From: CAIVVT01 sp963823095
Lineage (GTDB): Bacteria; Acidobacteriota; Terriglobia; Bryobacterales; Bryobacteraceae
Assembly (NCBI GenBank): GCA_963823095.1
Contig: CAWGKI010000019.1
Span: 405,328 to 469,327 of the forward strand
Length of the DNA stretch: 64,000 nt
Direction of reading: 5' to 3'
The translations under genes were made by a program, and so were the position numbers. Shown here piece by piece: positions 12,757 to 21,897 of this stretch; position 1 is the first letter of the stretch; every line of letters begins with the position of its first letter. A model generated the notes under the pieces. It saw only the letters and a program-made list of their open reading frames with translations, did not search any database and was not told the DNA's origin.

Positions 12757-13734
12757 TCATTTCGAGTAGTAGCCTTCGCGTGCGCGGACGGTGACTCCCG
12801 GACGGGTAACCTTCACTTTGAGTTTGTGATAGCTCCGCCGGCTGTTTGTTGTCGAAGGGGTATACCCAAGAACATACTGGTTGCGCAGATTCTCTTCGAT
12901 CCGGCCGAAAATCTCCCCGAGCGGTTTCTCCCCGCCTTGAAACGCCAGACCGCCAGTGTCCCAGGCAATCGATGCGAGGTCGGGCTTCCCCCGGTCTCCC
13001 CAATGGGCGTATTCGCCGTACATGGAATTACTCGCTCGGTCAGCTCTCGACCAGCAAATGGAATACACGACCGCATCCGCTCGTTGACATGCGGCGATAG
13101 CCTCTTTCAAATTGTGGTCGCTGCCCGTATCCCGGCCGTCGGAAAGAATCAGAATTGCTTTGCGCGCTTGCTGAGGGCGCAGTTTCAGCTCCGCTGAGAA
13201 GTACACTGCATTCCACAGCACCTTGTAGCCGCAAGGAGCGATCGAGGCTGAAAACAGACCGGGATTGAGCCCCCGGCAATAATCACCCAGGACGGCGGGC
13301 TCCGGGTCGACATACGGATGCAGAATGCGGGAACGCAACTCGTCTGCGGAGCGGGTCCAGTCGCTCACGAGCAACGCCTGTTCCGCGGCGGCCACGATTC
13401 CGGCCTGGTCGTTTCCGGATAGAACGTGTTCCACGAAATGCTTGAGTGCCTGCCGATGTTGAGCGACAAATTCCGGTGACTCGCAACTGCTATCGTTCAC
13501 CAGGATTACCGCAAGTGGCAGATCCTTCTCGCTCCAGAGATATCGCACCTCTTGGGGAACTCCATCTTCCAGCACCACGAACTCTTCGCGCCTGAGGTCC
13601 TTAACAAGAGATCCGTTGCGCTCAGTTACAGTGCAAGGCACTCGGACCAGGTTCACGTCCGAACGAAAGGTGGGTAGGGATTGTGCCGCCAGTGAAATAG
13701 CGGATAACCATGCAGCCAGCCAACAAAGCTTCAT
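12757..13734 (-). CDS. Secreted VWA-domain protein, acidobacterial type (copy 2)
   Basis: A 325-residue paralogue of the neighbouring gene, with the same plan: signal peptide (MKLCWLAAWLSAISLAAQ), FRSDVNLVRVPCTV opening, REEFVVLEDGV, VILVNDSS, ILILSDGRDTGSD, then YVLGYTPS and VTVRAREGYYSK. The last 20 residues are nearly identical to copy 1, while the middle has diverged, with several Cys residues kept in register (LGDYC/LGDAC, APCG/IPCG). Both are probably periplasmic or surface proteins. No function is established. Confidence 0.86.
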   Translation of the reverse strand: MKLCWLAAWLSAISLAAQSLPTFRSDVNLVRVPCTVTERNGSLVKDLRREEFVVLEDGVPQEVRYLWSEKDLPLAVILVNDSSCESPEFVAQHRQALKHFVEHVLSGNDQAGIVAAAEQALLVSDWTRSADELRSRILHPYVDPEPAVLGDYCRGLNPGLFSASIAPCGYKVLWNAVYFSAELKLRPQQARKAILILSDGRDTGSDHNLKEAIAACQRADAVVYSICWSRADRASNSMYGEYAHWGDRGKPDLASIAWDTGGLAFQGGEKPLGEIFGRIEENLRNQYVLGYTPSTTNSRRSYHKLKVKVTRPGVTVRAREGYYSK

Positions 13735-13957
13735 TGGAGCGCCCTCGATTTCCCATTTACCGCAAAACGCGGCGAATTGTCGAAGTGGACAATCTACTTA
13801 GAGTGCTGTCCACCCTCCCGCATCTTAATTATGCGCTTCTCGGGTTTAAATCCGATTCGCAATAAGGCTTCCGCAATGTCCATGCCTCAATCTAGCGAAC
13901 CGAGGAACCTGAGGTGCCAAGCCCACGAAAACGTGACTCTGGCCAAGCTGTTGGGAT

Positions 13958-14899
13958 TCAATGTGCTCGCGAATATTCGGTCAAGCCGCGAACCCGTGGT
14001 GTCTCTGTCGATAGGTAAGCGCGAGCGGCATTTATACCCGCTTCGAGTTCTTCGGGAGTGCGGAAGCCGGTGCTGCGAATTCCATTTATGAATATGGTTG
14101 GGACCGCATCTACGTGGTACGCGTCCGCTAATTTCTCATCGCGCAGGAGCGTTTTTTCGGCCGTCCCGTTCTCCATGCAACCCCGCAATCGCCCTGGGTT
14201 CAGCTCGTTGTTCTGTGCTCCGAACGCAGCGATCCTCTCATCTAGGTTTGCTAGCGTGATCTTGTCTTGGTCCGCGAATAGGAGCTGCTCAAAGCGCCAA
14301 AAGGCTTCCTGACTTTGAGAACTAACACAGATCGCGGCGAGGGCAGCCCTTCGCGCCCAAGTATGCATAGCTAGCGGGCGCTGCTTGAATACGACTCTAA
14401 TGTCCTGCCGCGCCTTCTCGGGAAGGCGATTCAGGATGTCTTCAAAGCGCTTGCAGAATGGGCACTGGAAGTCCGAGAACACAACGAGTGTGATTAGCGC
14501 ATCTCGCGGGCCTTGGAACGGCGAAACGTCGGAGTTCAGTACTTGTTCTGTCTCCTGCGCAACACGCTGACGCTCAGCCTTCGGGCTGAGCGTCGTGTCC
14601 ATGAGAGCTTCGGTAAGGAATCGTTGGTCGGGTGACAGAAATAGCTGCAGCGTTCGCTTTGGAGCCGCCACATCAACAGCAATCCTTCGAAAGCAAGCAC
14701 CTCCCACCGTTCCTTCATCGCGCACCATCAAATCCGGGGCGAATCCGTACTGTTCTGTCACGTAGGCCTCAAGTCTTGATCGCAACTCCGTCGTTAAGGC
14801 GGGACACGTTTGAGCAGCGACATTCCCCGCCACGGCGATGACGATGTAGGCCTTGACTATTTTGGCCAGTATTGTAAGTCTCTTGTGTCTATGAAGCAT
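13958..14899 (-). CDS. DsbA-like thiol oxidoreductase, exported
   Basis: A 313-residue protein with an N-terminal hydrophobic export signal (about residues 10-30) and a C-terminal DsbA/thioredoxin_4 fold. The redox centre is Cys146-Pro-Phe-Cys149 in FSDFQCPFCK, and the cis-Pro loop is VPTIFING. The segment before it (about 35-120) is not one I recognise. It should form or shuffle disulfides outside the cytoplasm. It follows a cysteine-rich exported protein by only 51 nt on the same strand, a likely substrate or partner (inference). Confidence 0.88.
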   Translation of the reverse strand: MLHRHKRLTILAKIVKAYIVIAVAGNVAAQTCPALTTELRSRLEAYVTEQYGFAPDLMVRDEGTVGGACFRRIAVDVAAPKRTLQLFLSPDQRFLTEALMDTTLSPKAERQRVAQETEQVLNSDVSPFQGPRDALITLVVFSDFQCPFCKRFEDILNRLPEKARQDIRVVFKQRPLAMHTWARRAALAAICVSSQSQEAFWRFEQLLFADQDKITLANLDERIAAFGAQNNELNPGRLRGCMENGTAEKTLLRDEKLADAYHVDAVPTIFINGIRSTGFRTPEELEAGINAARAYLSTETPRVRGLTEYSRAH

Positions 14900-14950
14900 A
14901 GGTCCTCACTGCTACCTGGCAAAGTCAAAGACTTCTGGCTCCGAATGACA

Positions 14951-15478
14951 TCATTGGGGACACGATTGCAAACAATTCGTATGACCATTGGTACAGGCCG
15001 CTATGGTCCCACTATAGGCACTGTTGCAGCCATCTTTTTGACCGCTGAGGGCGCTATTGCATCCCCCTAACCTATTGTTCTCTTCCGTACTGCACTTCGT
15101 CAGACAGCCATTTTGTTCATTGTTGCAGCCTGGTGCGCAATTTGATCCGGCACGGCAGTCGCAGCAGCCATTGCCGCCGCTAGTGCCGGTGCAGGTCCCG
15201 CAGCAATTGATACACTGAGTATGCTCGAAGCTGCAATCCGAGTCACAAGAATTCTCGTCTGCGAGCGCCTGTTGATAACACGCACTATAAGTGTTATTCG
15301 CGTTTGCTAGACAGGTCGATTGGGCATTGCTGGCCGATGTTTGGCAAGCGGCGTAGGCGTTATCACAATTTGTCCGGCACTGGCTTTGAGCGAATACCGA
15401 GGCGCTGGAATAGATGCTCAGCAATAAGCCAAGCAATGCGATCCGAATTGTGGAGAAGCTAGGATCTGATTTGCACAT
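14951..15478 (-). CDS. Cysteine-rich secreted protein
   Basis: About 175 residues. A signal peptide (MCKSDPSF..., cleaved near SVFAQ) is followed by a mature region of about 145 residues containing 23 cysteines, often spaced C-x(6-7)-C with N, S, A and T between. There is a central cluster of CC and CxxC motifs (INCC, GCCDC, APGC). I do not recognise the family. I chose the ATG at 15478, not 15553, because the signal peptide starts here; the 20-nt overlap with the AraC-type gene upstream suggests translational coupling. High Cys content beside a DsbA-like enzyme points to disulfide-dependent folding (inference). Confidence 0.72.
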   Translation of the reverse strand: MCKSDPSFSTIRIALLGLLLSIYSSASVFAQSQCRTNCDNAYAACQTSASNAQSTCLANANNTYSACYQQALADENSCDSDCSFEHTQCINCCGTCTGTSGGNGCCDCRAGSNCAPGCNNEQNGCLTKCSTEENNRLGGCNSALSGQKDGCNSAYSGTIAACTNGHTNCLQSCPQ

Positions 15479-16136
15479 GCCCTGGATTGTAGGAGCATTT
15501 TCCACAAAGATGAAGCACAATTGAGTGCCCAGAAGGGACTTCGAAGTGCTCAAAGGGGACGTTCGCGCCGCATAATTCTCGGTGCTGTACGCCCTCTCTA
15601 TGACACCTGTGGAGCTCTACGCACTCGGCGGGCGTACAACCAGTGCGAGAACGGAACTCTTTGTGGAAGTGACTTCGACTGAGATAACCTGTCATTGCGG
15701 CTACAGCCTTAATCGCTTGCCGTCCATTTCGCAAAAGTAGAAGCGCATTCCCGATGCGTATGTCTACAAGGTATTGCCTGAATGTTCTGCCAGTAAAGCG
15801 CTGAAACAAACGCCCCAAATGGCGCCTTGAAAGATGTACCTGATTCTCGATAGATATTAAGGAGAGGCCGGGGTCGGCGTAGCGCTCCTCCATGATGTGA
15901 AGCATTCTATCGACCACCTCCGAGTAGGAGAATCGTCCGGACATACCATCGTGGGCCGAACCCAGGTCGCTCCTCCCCCCAATAATTGATCGATTCTGAA
16001 GCGCTATTAGCATTTGCTTATCAAATCCTCTGCTCCACGTGCTGTCGCTGCTGACTTCTTGTCCTGATCCGGCCAGCCCTAAAGTGAAATATTGTCGATT
16101 GCCTGATGGGTATGCTTTTTTTGGGCTGGGTATCAT
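15459..16136 (-). CDS. AraC-family transcriptional regulator
   Basis: A 225-residue protein with a C-terminal double helix-turn-helix of the AraC/XylS type (about residues 85-175), including the LSRRHLGRLFQRFTGRTF and GYLSRSHFHKEFRSRTGCTP helices. The N-terminal part is short and matches no sensor domain I know. Its 3' end overlaps the start of the cysteine-rich gene by 20 nt. It therefore probably heads the unit regulator, Cys-rich protein, DsbA-like enzyme, and may be autoregulated (inference). The start is uncertain; no clear ribosome site precedes the ATG. Confidence 0.82.
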   Translation of the reverse strand: MIPSPKKAYPSGNRQYFTLGLAGSGQEVSSDSTWSRGFDKQMLIALQNRSIIGGRSDLGSAHDGMSGRFSYSEVVDRMLHIMEERYADPGLSLISIENQVHLSRRHLGRLFQRFTGRTFRQYLVDIRIGNALLLLRNGRQAIKAVAAMTGYLSRSHFHKEFRSRTGCTPAECVELHRCHREGVQHRELCGANVPFEHFEVPSGHSIVLHLCGKCSYNPGHVQIRS

Positions 16137-16320
16137 TGGATAGTTCGTCTATACCAAGAGGTCGAAGCCGCCGAGAAGAAAATATAGCCTCAATCGGTGG
16201 TTAAGGTTAATGTTGCTTAATCCACGTTGCCATGAAATGGAATGGAAACGTGGGAGGACGAGGAGTGGACTTGGATGCCATCGGCGGACCATCTCCCTCG
16301 CCCCAGGGAATCCTGCGTTG

Positions 16321-16372
16321 CTGTAGGATATGGGGGTTGGCTTTTGTGTATTACCAGGAGTTTCTCCCAATG
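16321..16372 (+). promoter_or_regulatory. Promoter/leader module of GH27 gene 1
   Basis: CTGTAGGATAT (its TAGGAT fits a -10 element) lies exactly 49 nt before the ATG at 16370. AGGAG sits 14 nt before the start codon. The same element at the same spacing precedes GH27 gene 2, and a close copy occurs at 12570. No good -35 box is visible. The role is inferred from position and conservation. Confidence 0.55.
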
Positions 16373-17552
16373 AAAACGCTTTCTGTTCGTCATCTGTGTT
16401 TCTCTTTGTCCCTACTCGTACTGCTAGCCATTCCGGCCGCCGCTCTCGACAACGGCTTGGGGAAGACCCCGCCGATGGGCTGGAACAGTTGGAACAAATT
16501 TGGCTGTAACGTCTCCGAAAAGCTCATCCGCGAGACCGCGGACGCAGTGGTTTCGTCGGGCATGAAAGATGCCGGCTACAAGTACGTAGTCATCGACGAC
16601 TGCTGGCAGGTGAAGCGCGACGCTGACGGCACCATCGTTGCCGATGCTGAACGGTTCCCCTCGGGCATCAAGGCGCTCGGCGACTATGTCCACTCGAAGG
16701 GCTTGCTGTTCGGTATCTACTCCGATGCCGGCGTCGAAGACTTGCGCAGGCCGGCCTGGCTCGCGCGGCTATGAATACCAGGATGCCCGGACGTACGCGT
16801 CCTGGGGCGTCGACTACTTGAAGTACGACTGGTGCAGCGCCGAGCGCCAGGATTCCATTGAGTCCTATACGCTGATGAGCAACGCGCTCAAGGCCACCGG
16901 CCGTCCGATCCTTTTCTCCCTGTGCGAGTGGGGTTCCACGAAGCCCTGGCTGTGGGCCAAGAACGTCGGCAACATCTGGCGCTCCACCGGCGACATCGTC
17001 AATTGCTGGGACTGCAAAGAGAAGTGGGGCGGCCTGGGCGTCGTTCACATTCTCGATCTGCTCGATGGCACGGAATCGTATGCGGGGCCGGGCCATTTCA
17101 ACGATCCCGACATGCTGGAAGTCGGCAACGGCAAGCTGACGCCTGATGAAAACCGCGCGCACTTCGCCATGTGGGCGATTCTGGCCGCGCCGCTCATCGC
17201 GGGCAACGACATCCGCAGCATGGATGCGGAGACGAAGGCCGTGCTGACCGACAAGGAAGTCCTCGCCATCGATCAGGACCCGCTGGGCAAACAGGGCCGC
17301 CGCGTGGCGAAGGACGGCGACAAAGAAGTATGGGCACGCGAACTGCAGGGCGGCGACCGCGCCGTCGCGCTCCTGAATCGTGCCGCAACGCCGCAGACAA
17401 TCACGGTGAAGTGGGAGGACCTCGGCTATCCCGAGCACCTCTCCGCGCAACTTCGCGACCTGTGGCAACACAAGGATCTCGGAGCCAAGACCGGATCTTT
17501 TACGGCCACTGTCGCTCCGCACGCGGCCGTGCTCGTGACCGTGAGGCCGTAG
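16370..17552 (+). CDS. GH27 alpha-galactosidase (copy 1), frameshifted
   Basis: Exported glycoside hydrolase of family GH27 (alpha-galactosidase type), about 393 residues if repaired. Signal peptide (SVRHLCFSLSLLVLLAIPAAA), then LDNGLGKTPPMGWNSWN, the nucleophile Asp in VDYLKYDWC and the acid/base Asp in HFNDPDMLE, with a C-terminal beta domain. Compared with the intact neighbour, one extra base near 16731 (GCCGGCGTCG versus GCCGGTTCG) shifts the frame just after YSDAG. Reading resumes as KTCAGRPGSRGYEYQDARTY. It is roughly 85-90 percent identical to copy 2, so one is a recent duplicate. Confidence 0.85.
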
Positions 17553-17676
17553 GTTCGCGAGTCCTGTTTTGTGGAGCGGCCAGGCCTAGGCCGCTCCACA
17601 TTGATCGCCAAGCATCCCATCGCATCACCCATGCTTCAGCCGTGTGGTCATTCAAACCGTGCCACACCATGGGCTC

Positions 17677-17728
17677 CTGTAGGATATGAAGGCCGATCTT
17701 GGCGCATTACGAAGGATCGATCCAAGTG
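17677..17728 (+). promoter_or_regulatory. Promoter/leader module of GH27 gene 2
   Basis: CTGTAGGATAT is conserved and again lies exactly 49 nt before the start codon (GTG, 17726), with AAGGA 14 nt before it. The bases between have drifted from copy 1. This pattern suggests that the -10-like core, the ribosome site and their spacing are under selection. Confidence 0.55.
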
Positions 17729-18910
17729 AAATCTTCTTCTGTTCGACATCTTTGTCTCCTCGTCTCTCTTCTGATTCCAACCGCGATCCCGGCATCCGCG
17801 CTCGACAACGGCTTGGGCAAGACCCCGCCGATGGGCTGGAACAGTTGGAACAAATTCGCCTGCAATGTCTCGGAAAAACTGATCCGCGAAACTGCCGACG
17901 CGATGGTTTCTTCGGGAATGAAAGATGCCGGATACAAGTACGTCGTGATCGACGATTGCTGGCAGGTGAGGCGCGATGCGGATGGCACCATCGTCGCCGA
18001 TCCAGAGCGGTTCCCCTCGGGCATCAAAGCGCTCGGCGACTACGTTCATTCGAAGGGTCTGCTGTTCGGCATTTACTCGGATGCCGGTTCGAAGACGTGC
18101 GAGGGACGCCCCGGTTCGCGCGGCTATGAGTATCAGGATGCCCGGACCTATGCCGCCTGGGGAGTCGATTATCTCAAGTACGATTGGTGCCACGCCGAGC
18201 GGCAGGATTCTATCGAGTCCTACACCTTGATGAGCAAGGCGCTCAAAGCCACTGGCCGTCCAATCCTGTTCTCGATTTGCGAATGGGGCGCGACCAAGCC
18301 CTGGCTCTGGGCGAAGGACGTAGGCAACGTCTGGCGCTCCACCGGCGATATCACTAATTGCTGGGAGTGCAAGGTAAGTCCCGACGACAACATTGGCGTC
18401 ATGCACATTCTCGATTTGATGGACGGCACCGAATCGTACGCCGGCCCCGGCCACTTCAACGATCCCGACATGCTGGAAGTCGGCAATGGCAAGCTGACGC
18501 CGGATGAAGACCGCGCTCATCTTGCGCTGTGGGCCATCCTGGCTGCGCCGCTCATAGCGGGCAACGATCTGCGCAGCATGGATGCGCATACGAAAGCCGT
18601 TCTCACCGACAAGGAAGTCCTCGCCATCGATCAGGACCCGTTGGGCAAACAGGGACGCCGCGTCGCCAGGGATGGGGGCAGGGAAGTGTGGGCGCGCGAG
18701 CTTCAGGGCGGCAATCGCGCCGTCGCCCTCTTGAACCGTGAAGCAACGCCACAGACCATCACGGTGAAGTGGGAGGACCTCGGCTATCCGGCGCACCTCT
18801 CCGCGCAGCTTCGCGACCTGTGGCAGCACAAAGATCTCGGCGCTAAGAGCGGGTCGTTTACCGCCGCAGTCGCTCCGCATGCTGCTGTGCTGGTGACCGT
18901 CAAGCCATAA
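17726..18910 (+). CDS. GH27 alpha-galactosidase (copy 2), intact
   Basis: A 394-residue exported GH27 enzyme. The signal peptide runs to IPASA, then LDNGLGKTPPMGWNSWNKF. The catalytic nucleophile Asp lies in VDYLKYDWC and the acid/base Asp in GHFNDPDMLEVGN. YSDAGSKTCEGRPGS forms the conserved disulfide loop. The C-terminal half is a beta-sandwich-like domain. I chose the GTG at 17726 rather than the TTG at 17699, because it aligns with the ATG of copy 1 and has AAGGA at the same distance. Substrates would be alpha-galactosides of plant or microbial polymers; specificity (Gal, GalNAc or arabinopyranose) cannot be read. Confidence 0.92.
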   Translation: MKSSSVRHLCLLVSLLIPTAIPASALDNGLGKTPPMGWNSWNKFACNVSEKLIRETADAMVSSGMKDAGYKYVVIDDCWQVRRDADGTIVADPERFPSGIKALGDYVHSKGLLFGIYSDAGSKTCEGRPGSRGYEYQDARTYAAWGVDYLKYDWCHAERQDSIESYTLMSKALKATGRPILFSICEWGATKPWLWAKDVGNVWRSTGDITNCWECKVSPDDNIGVMHILDLMDGTESYAGPGHFNDPDMLEVGNGKLTPDEDRAHLALWAILAAPLIAGNDLRSMDAHTKAVLTDKEVLAIDQDPLGKQGRRVARDGGREVWARELQGGNRAVALLNREATPQTITVKWEDLGYPAHLSAQLRDLWQHKDLGAKSGSFTAAVAPHAAVLVTVKP

Positions 18911-19048
18911 GTTGCTAGAGGAATCTTCTGGAGCGGCTCAGTCAATAGCCGCTTCATTACTCCAACGCGAATAGACGGAAAAGGCTGACGTTCCTTGGCT
19001 GCAACGCACCGTCTCGCGAGGGCTTACGAGGCTCGATGGAATTTCAAG

Positions 19049-19071
19049 AACCGGTAAGCCTACCGGTTTTT
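19049..19071 (+). terminator. Hairpin terminator 1 after GH27 gene 2
   Basis: A perfect 8-bp stem, AACCGGTA/TACCGGTT, has a four-base loop and is followed by TTT. It lies between the convergent GH27 and PQQ-dehydrogenase genes. Confidence 0.6.
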
Positions 19072-19098
19072 GAACGTGGAATCAATCAGTTACGGACG

Positions 19099-19122
19099 AA
19101 AACCGGTAAGTGTACCGGTTTT
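19099..19122. terminator. Hairpin terminator 2, bidirectional
   Basis: A 10-bp stem, AAAACCGGTA/TACCGGTTTT, has a four-base loop. A-tract and T-tract flank both sides, so it can act on either strand. It has the same stem core as the hairpin 50 nt upstream. On the minus strand it would terminate the PQQ dehydrogenase gene, whose stop is 20 nt away. Confidence 0.6.
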
Positions 19123-19141
19123 GGCCTCCTGCCGCGCTCGC

Positions 19142-21259
19142 CTAAGGCAGCGCAAACGCGTGATACGTCCCGCCGCTCTTGCCGCCGAATTTGCCCCCTC
19201 CCGCGCCGATCAGTACGAACTGTTTGCCCCCCGCCTCGTAGACTGCCGGCGCCGATGCGGCCGCCACTGGCAGCGTAGTCTCCCAGAGCAAGTCGCCCGT
19301 CCGTTTATCGAAGGCATGCAGCTTGTTGTCGAAGAGCGTCGCACCGATGAACAGCAGCCCGCCCGCAGTTGCTACTGACCCGCCATAGTTCTGGCTCCCC
19401 GTATTCGACATCCCCTTCTGCACCAGCTCCGGATATTCGCCAAAGGGTTTCCGCCATGCGAAATTCCCATCGTCGAGGTTGATCGCGGTCAGCGTGCCCC
19501 ACGGCGGTTGAACGGCCGGATAGCCCTGCTGGTCCTGGAACCAGACGTAACCATCCAGGGTGTACTTCAGAGAAATTCGCGGATCGCGTTCGACCGCAAC
19601 GGCCTCCTTCGCCTCACCTGTCATCAGGTAGCGCGCGATGGCGGTCACAGCCGATTCGCCGATATCGTTGAACCCCGGCATGCGCGCCGAGCCTCGCCGA
19701 ATGACCTTGATTACGTCGTCGAACTTGCGCCGCGAGGCGATATTCTTCAGCGCGGGAACTTCGTTGCCGCTGCCGCTCAAATCGGGACGATGGCACGAGG
19801 CGCAATTGCGCAGATACAGCGTGCGGCCGGTGCTCTTCTCCGCGGCCTCGGAGCGCGGGATCAGCCGGATAATGCTCGGCATCTCGTTCGCGTTCACATA
19901 GAGCAGGCGCGCTTCGGGATCCCAGGTGGAGCCACCCCACTCGCCGCCCCCGTCGAAGCCGGGCATGATCAGCGTGCCTTCGAGGCTCGGCGGCATGAAC
20001 TGCGAGCCTTTCTTAAGTTTGTGGAAACGATCCAACGCGTCCTGGTGAGCTTCCGGAGTACGCTGCGTCAAATCGGCTTCGGTGATGCTCTGACGCGTGA
20101 ACGGCGGCGGGGACGTGGGCAGAGGTTCGGATTTCGCCGGCACTTCCCCGTCCACTGCTTCCTGCGGAACGGGTACCTCTTCGATGGGGACAAGCGCCTT
20201 GCCGGTCTCCCGTTCGAAAACGTAAACGTGCCCGCTCTTGGTGATCTGCGCGACCGCATCGATGTCGCGTCCTTCGCGCCGCACTGTCACGAGCGAAGGC
20301 GGAGCAGGCAGATCGCGGTCCCACATGTCATGGCGGATCACCTGGAAATGCCAGATGCGGCGCCCGGTTTTCGCGTCGAGCGCGATCAAACAATTCGCGT
20401 ACAAATTGTCGCCGGCTCGATTCGCGCCATAGAAATCGAACGCGGTCGAACCGGTCGGTACGAATAGCATTCCGCGCTTCTCGTCGAGCGTCATTCCCGC
20501 CCAACTGTTGGCCGCGCCGAGGAACTCGCGCGCGTTGGGAGGGAACGTCTCGGACGCCAGGCTCGTTCGGATAGGGGATCGTGTGGAAGGCCCACTTCTG
20601 CGCGCCCGTGCGAGCGTCATAGGCACGTATGTCGCCCGGCGCGGCGGGCAAGCCCTCGCTGTTCAGACAGCCCAGGATGATCAGATCTCCATAGACAGCG
20701 CCGGGTGCAGTTACCGTCACCGGCGTATTCTCAACGTTACGTCCCAGCCCCTCCTTGAGGTTGATGAACCCGCGCTGTCCGAAACGCGGGTCGGGCTTCC
20801 CGGTGCGAGCGTCGATCGAGTAGAACTTCTCGTCCACGGCGAAATACAGCCGGCGCGTCTTGCCCCGCTCCGCCTTGCTCTCCCAATACATCAGCCCGCG
20901 ATTGCGGTACTTGCTCTTCACTGGTGCGCCGCCGTGCGGATCGAAGCGCCACAGCACGCGCCCTGTCGCTGCGTCGAGAGCCACCAGCCGCAGCTTCGGC
21001 GTGGTGACGTAGGCGATACCGTGGGCGATCAGCGGCGTGCATTGCATCTCGGACCCGTCGAAGGCGTCTCCGGTGTCGTAGCTCCAGGCCTGCTGAGCGT
21101 GGCCACGTTCGTCCCGGTTGATCTGCGTCAACGGGCTATAGTGTGTGTGGCCGAAGCCGCCGCCGTAGGCTCGCCACTCTCGTCGGCGCGCGTGCGTCGG
21201 TGGCAAGACGAACAGACGCTAAGCGTCAGTCCCAGTCCCAGAACCAGCAGTACTCGCAT
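19142..21259 (-). CDS. PQQ-dependent dehydrogenase with cytochrome c domain, two frameshifts
   Basis: Periplasmic quinoprotein alcohol/aldose dehydrogenase type, about 705 residues. The signal sequence (MRVLLVLGLGLTLSVCSSC) could be a lipoprotein signal. RAYGGGFGHTHYSPL and WRFDP blades follow, then beta-propeller repeats, a class I haem site CASCH inside an inserted cytochrome c domain, and last blades ending GGGKFGGKSGGTYHAFALP. Frames change near 21175 and again near 20555. The two shifts cancel, as the total span is a multiple of three. It would oxidise a sugar or alcohol and pass electrons to its haem; supply by the neighbouring alpha-galactosidases is speculation. Confidence 0.8.
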
Positions 21260-21308
21260 CGTATGTTGTTCAATGATACGCGAGACGGCGGGAATCAAGA
21301 GGAGTAAA

Positions 21309-21405
21309 GTGGGGCGGCGCTCCAGCGCCGCGCGGGGCTTCCAAGCCCCGCTCCGGAAAGTCAAGCGGACTCTGGAGTCCACGCGGCGCTGGAGCGCCGC
21401 CCCAC
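21309..21405. repeat. REP-A palindromic element (97 bp)
   Basis: The outer arms are 24 bp and perfectly inverted (they begin GTGGGGCGGCGCTCCAGCG). Inside are two further hairpins with CTTCCAAG and CTCTGGAG at their centres. It fills the gap between the dehydrogenase and mutT. Related elements occur at 31240, 42173 and 52191. Confidence 0.85.
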
Positions 21406-21418
21406 CAAACTGGCAACT

Positions 21419-21829
21419 CTAGCCGAACGGGCGCAGCCGGCCCATGGCCAGCCTGCGCACGAAATCGAGATCGCCATCAAGGAAGTCGTACTCAGGCAGT
21501 TTGGCCGGGTCTTCCCAACGGATTTGCTCGAAGGTGATGCCCTGCGGTTCGCCCACATAGCTCTCGATGGAGTGGAACAGCAGCAATAGCGGGCTGCGGC
21601 GGCGCGTCGCCTGCTCATACCGTGCGATCTCCCGGCCGATGACCGCCTCGATGGCGAGTTCTTCCCGCAGTTCTCGCGCCAATGCCTCTTTCGGCGTCTC
21701 GCCGATTTCGACCTTGCCGCCGGGGAATTCCCATTTCAGTCCGTGCCGGTCGTCGGCCATACGCTGGCCGATGAGCAGCTTTCCATCCCGATGGAGGACT
21801 CCCGCGACAACGATAAGGGTGCGATTCAT
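21419..21829 (-). CDS. mutT: Nudix hydrolase, MutT type (8-oxo-dGTP diphosphatase-like)
   Basis: A 136-residue Nudix protein. It opens with TLIVVAGVLHRDGKLLIGQR. The Nudix box GGKVEIGETPKEALARELREEL matches GX5EX7REUXEEXGU except that the final Gly is Ala (EELAIEA). WEFPGGKV before the box is typical of MutT/NudG. It should clear oxidised nucleotides or a related nucleoside diphosphate derivative. I chose the ATG at 21829, which starts directly at the first beta strand; the longer frame adds 18 unconserved residues. It is divergent from the SufU-like gene. Confidence 0.87.
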   Translation of the reverse strand: MNRTLIVVAGVLHRDGKLLIGQRMADDRHGLKWEFPGGKVEIGETPKEALARELREELAIEAVIGREIARYEQATRRRSPLLLLFHSIESYVGEPQGITFEQIRWEDPAKLPEYDFLDGDLDFVRRLAMGRLRPFG

Positions 21830-21897
21830 GAGGCGGCTGGCTGAGAATGAAGGAGGGCTTTGCAGCCAACTTCCATATTCCATTGAAACATAGCGGC

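Noticed and set aside
12587..12769. 60-codon plus-strand frame between the VWA genes
   Set aside because: It starts within the leader-like module and ends in the 3' end of VWA copy 2 antisense; it has no similarity to the GH27 start and no own ribosome site.
17648..18880. 410-codon minus-strand frame and its equivalent at 16668-17522
   Set aside because: Both are antisense to the two GH27 paralogues; they resemble each other only because the genes do.
19508..20467. 319-codon plus-strand frame
   Set aside because: Antisense to the PQQ dehydrogenase; no coding evidence.
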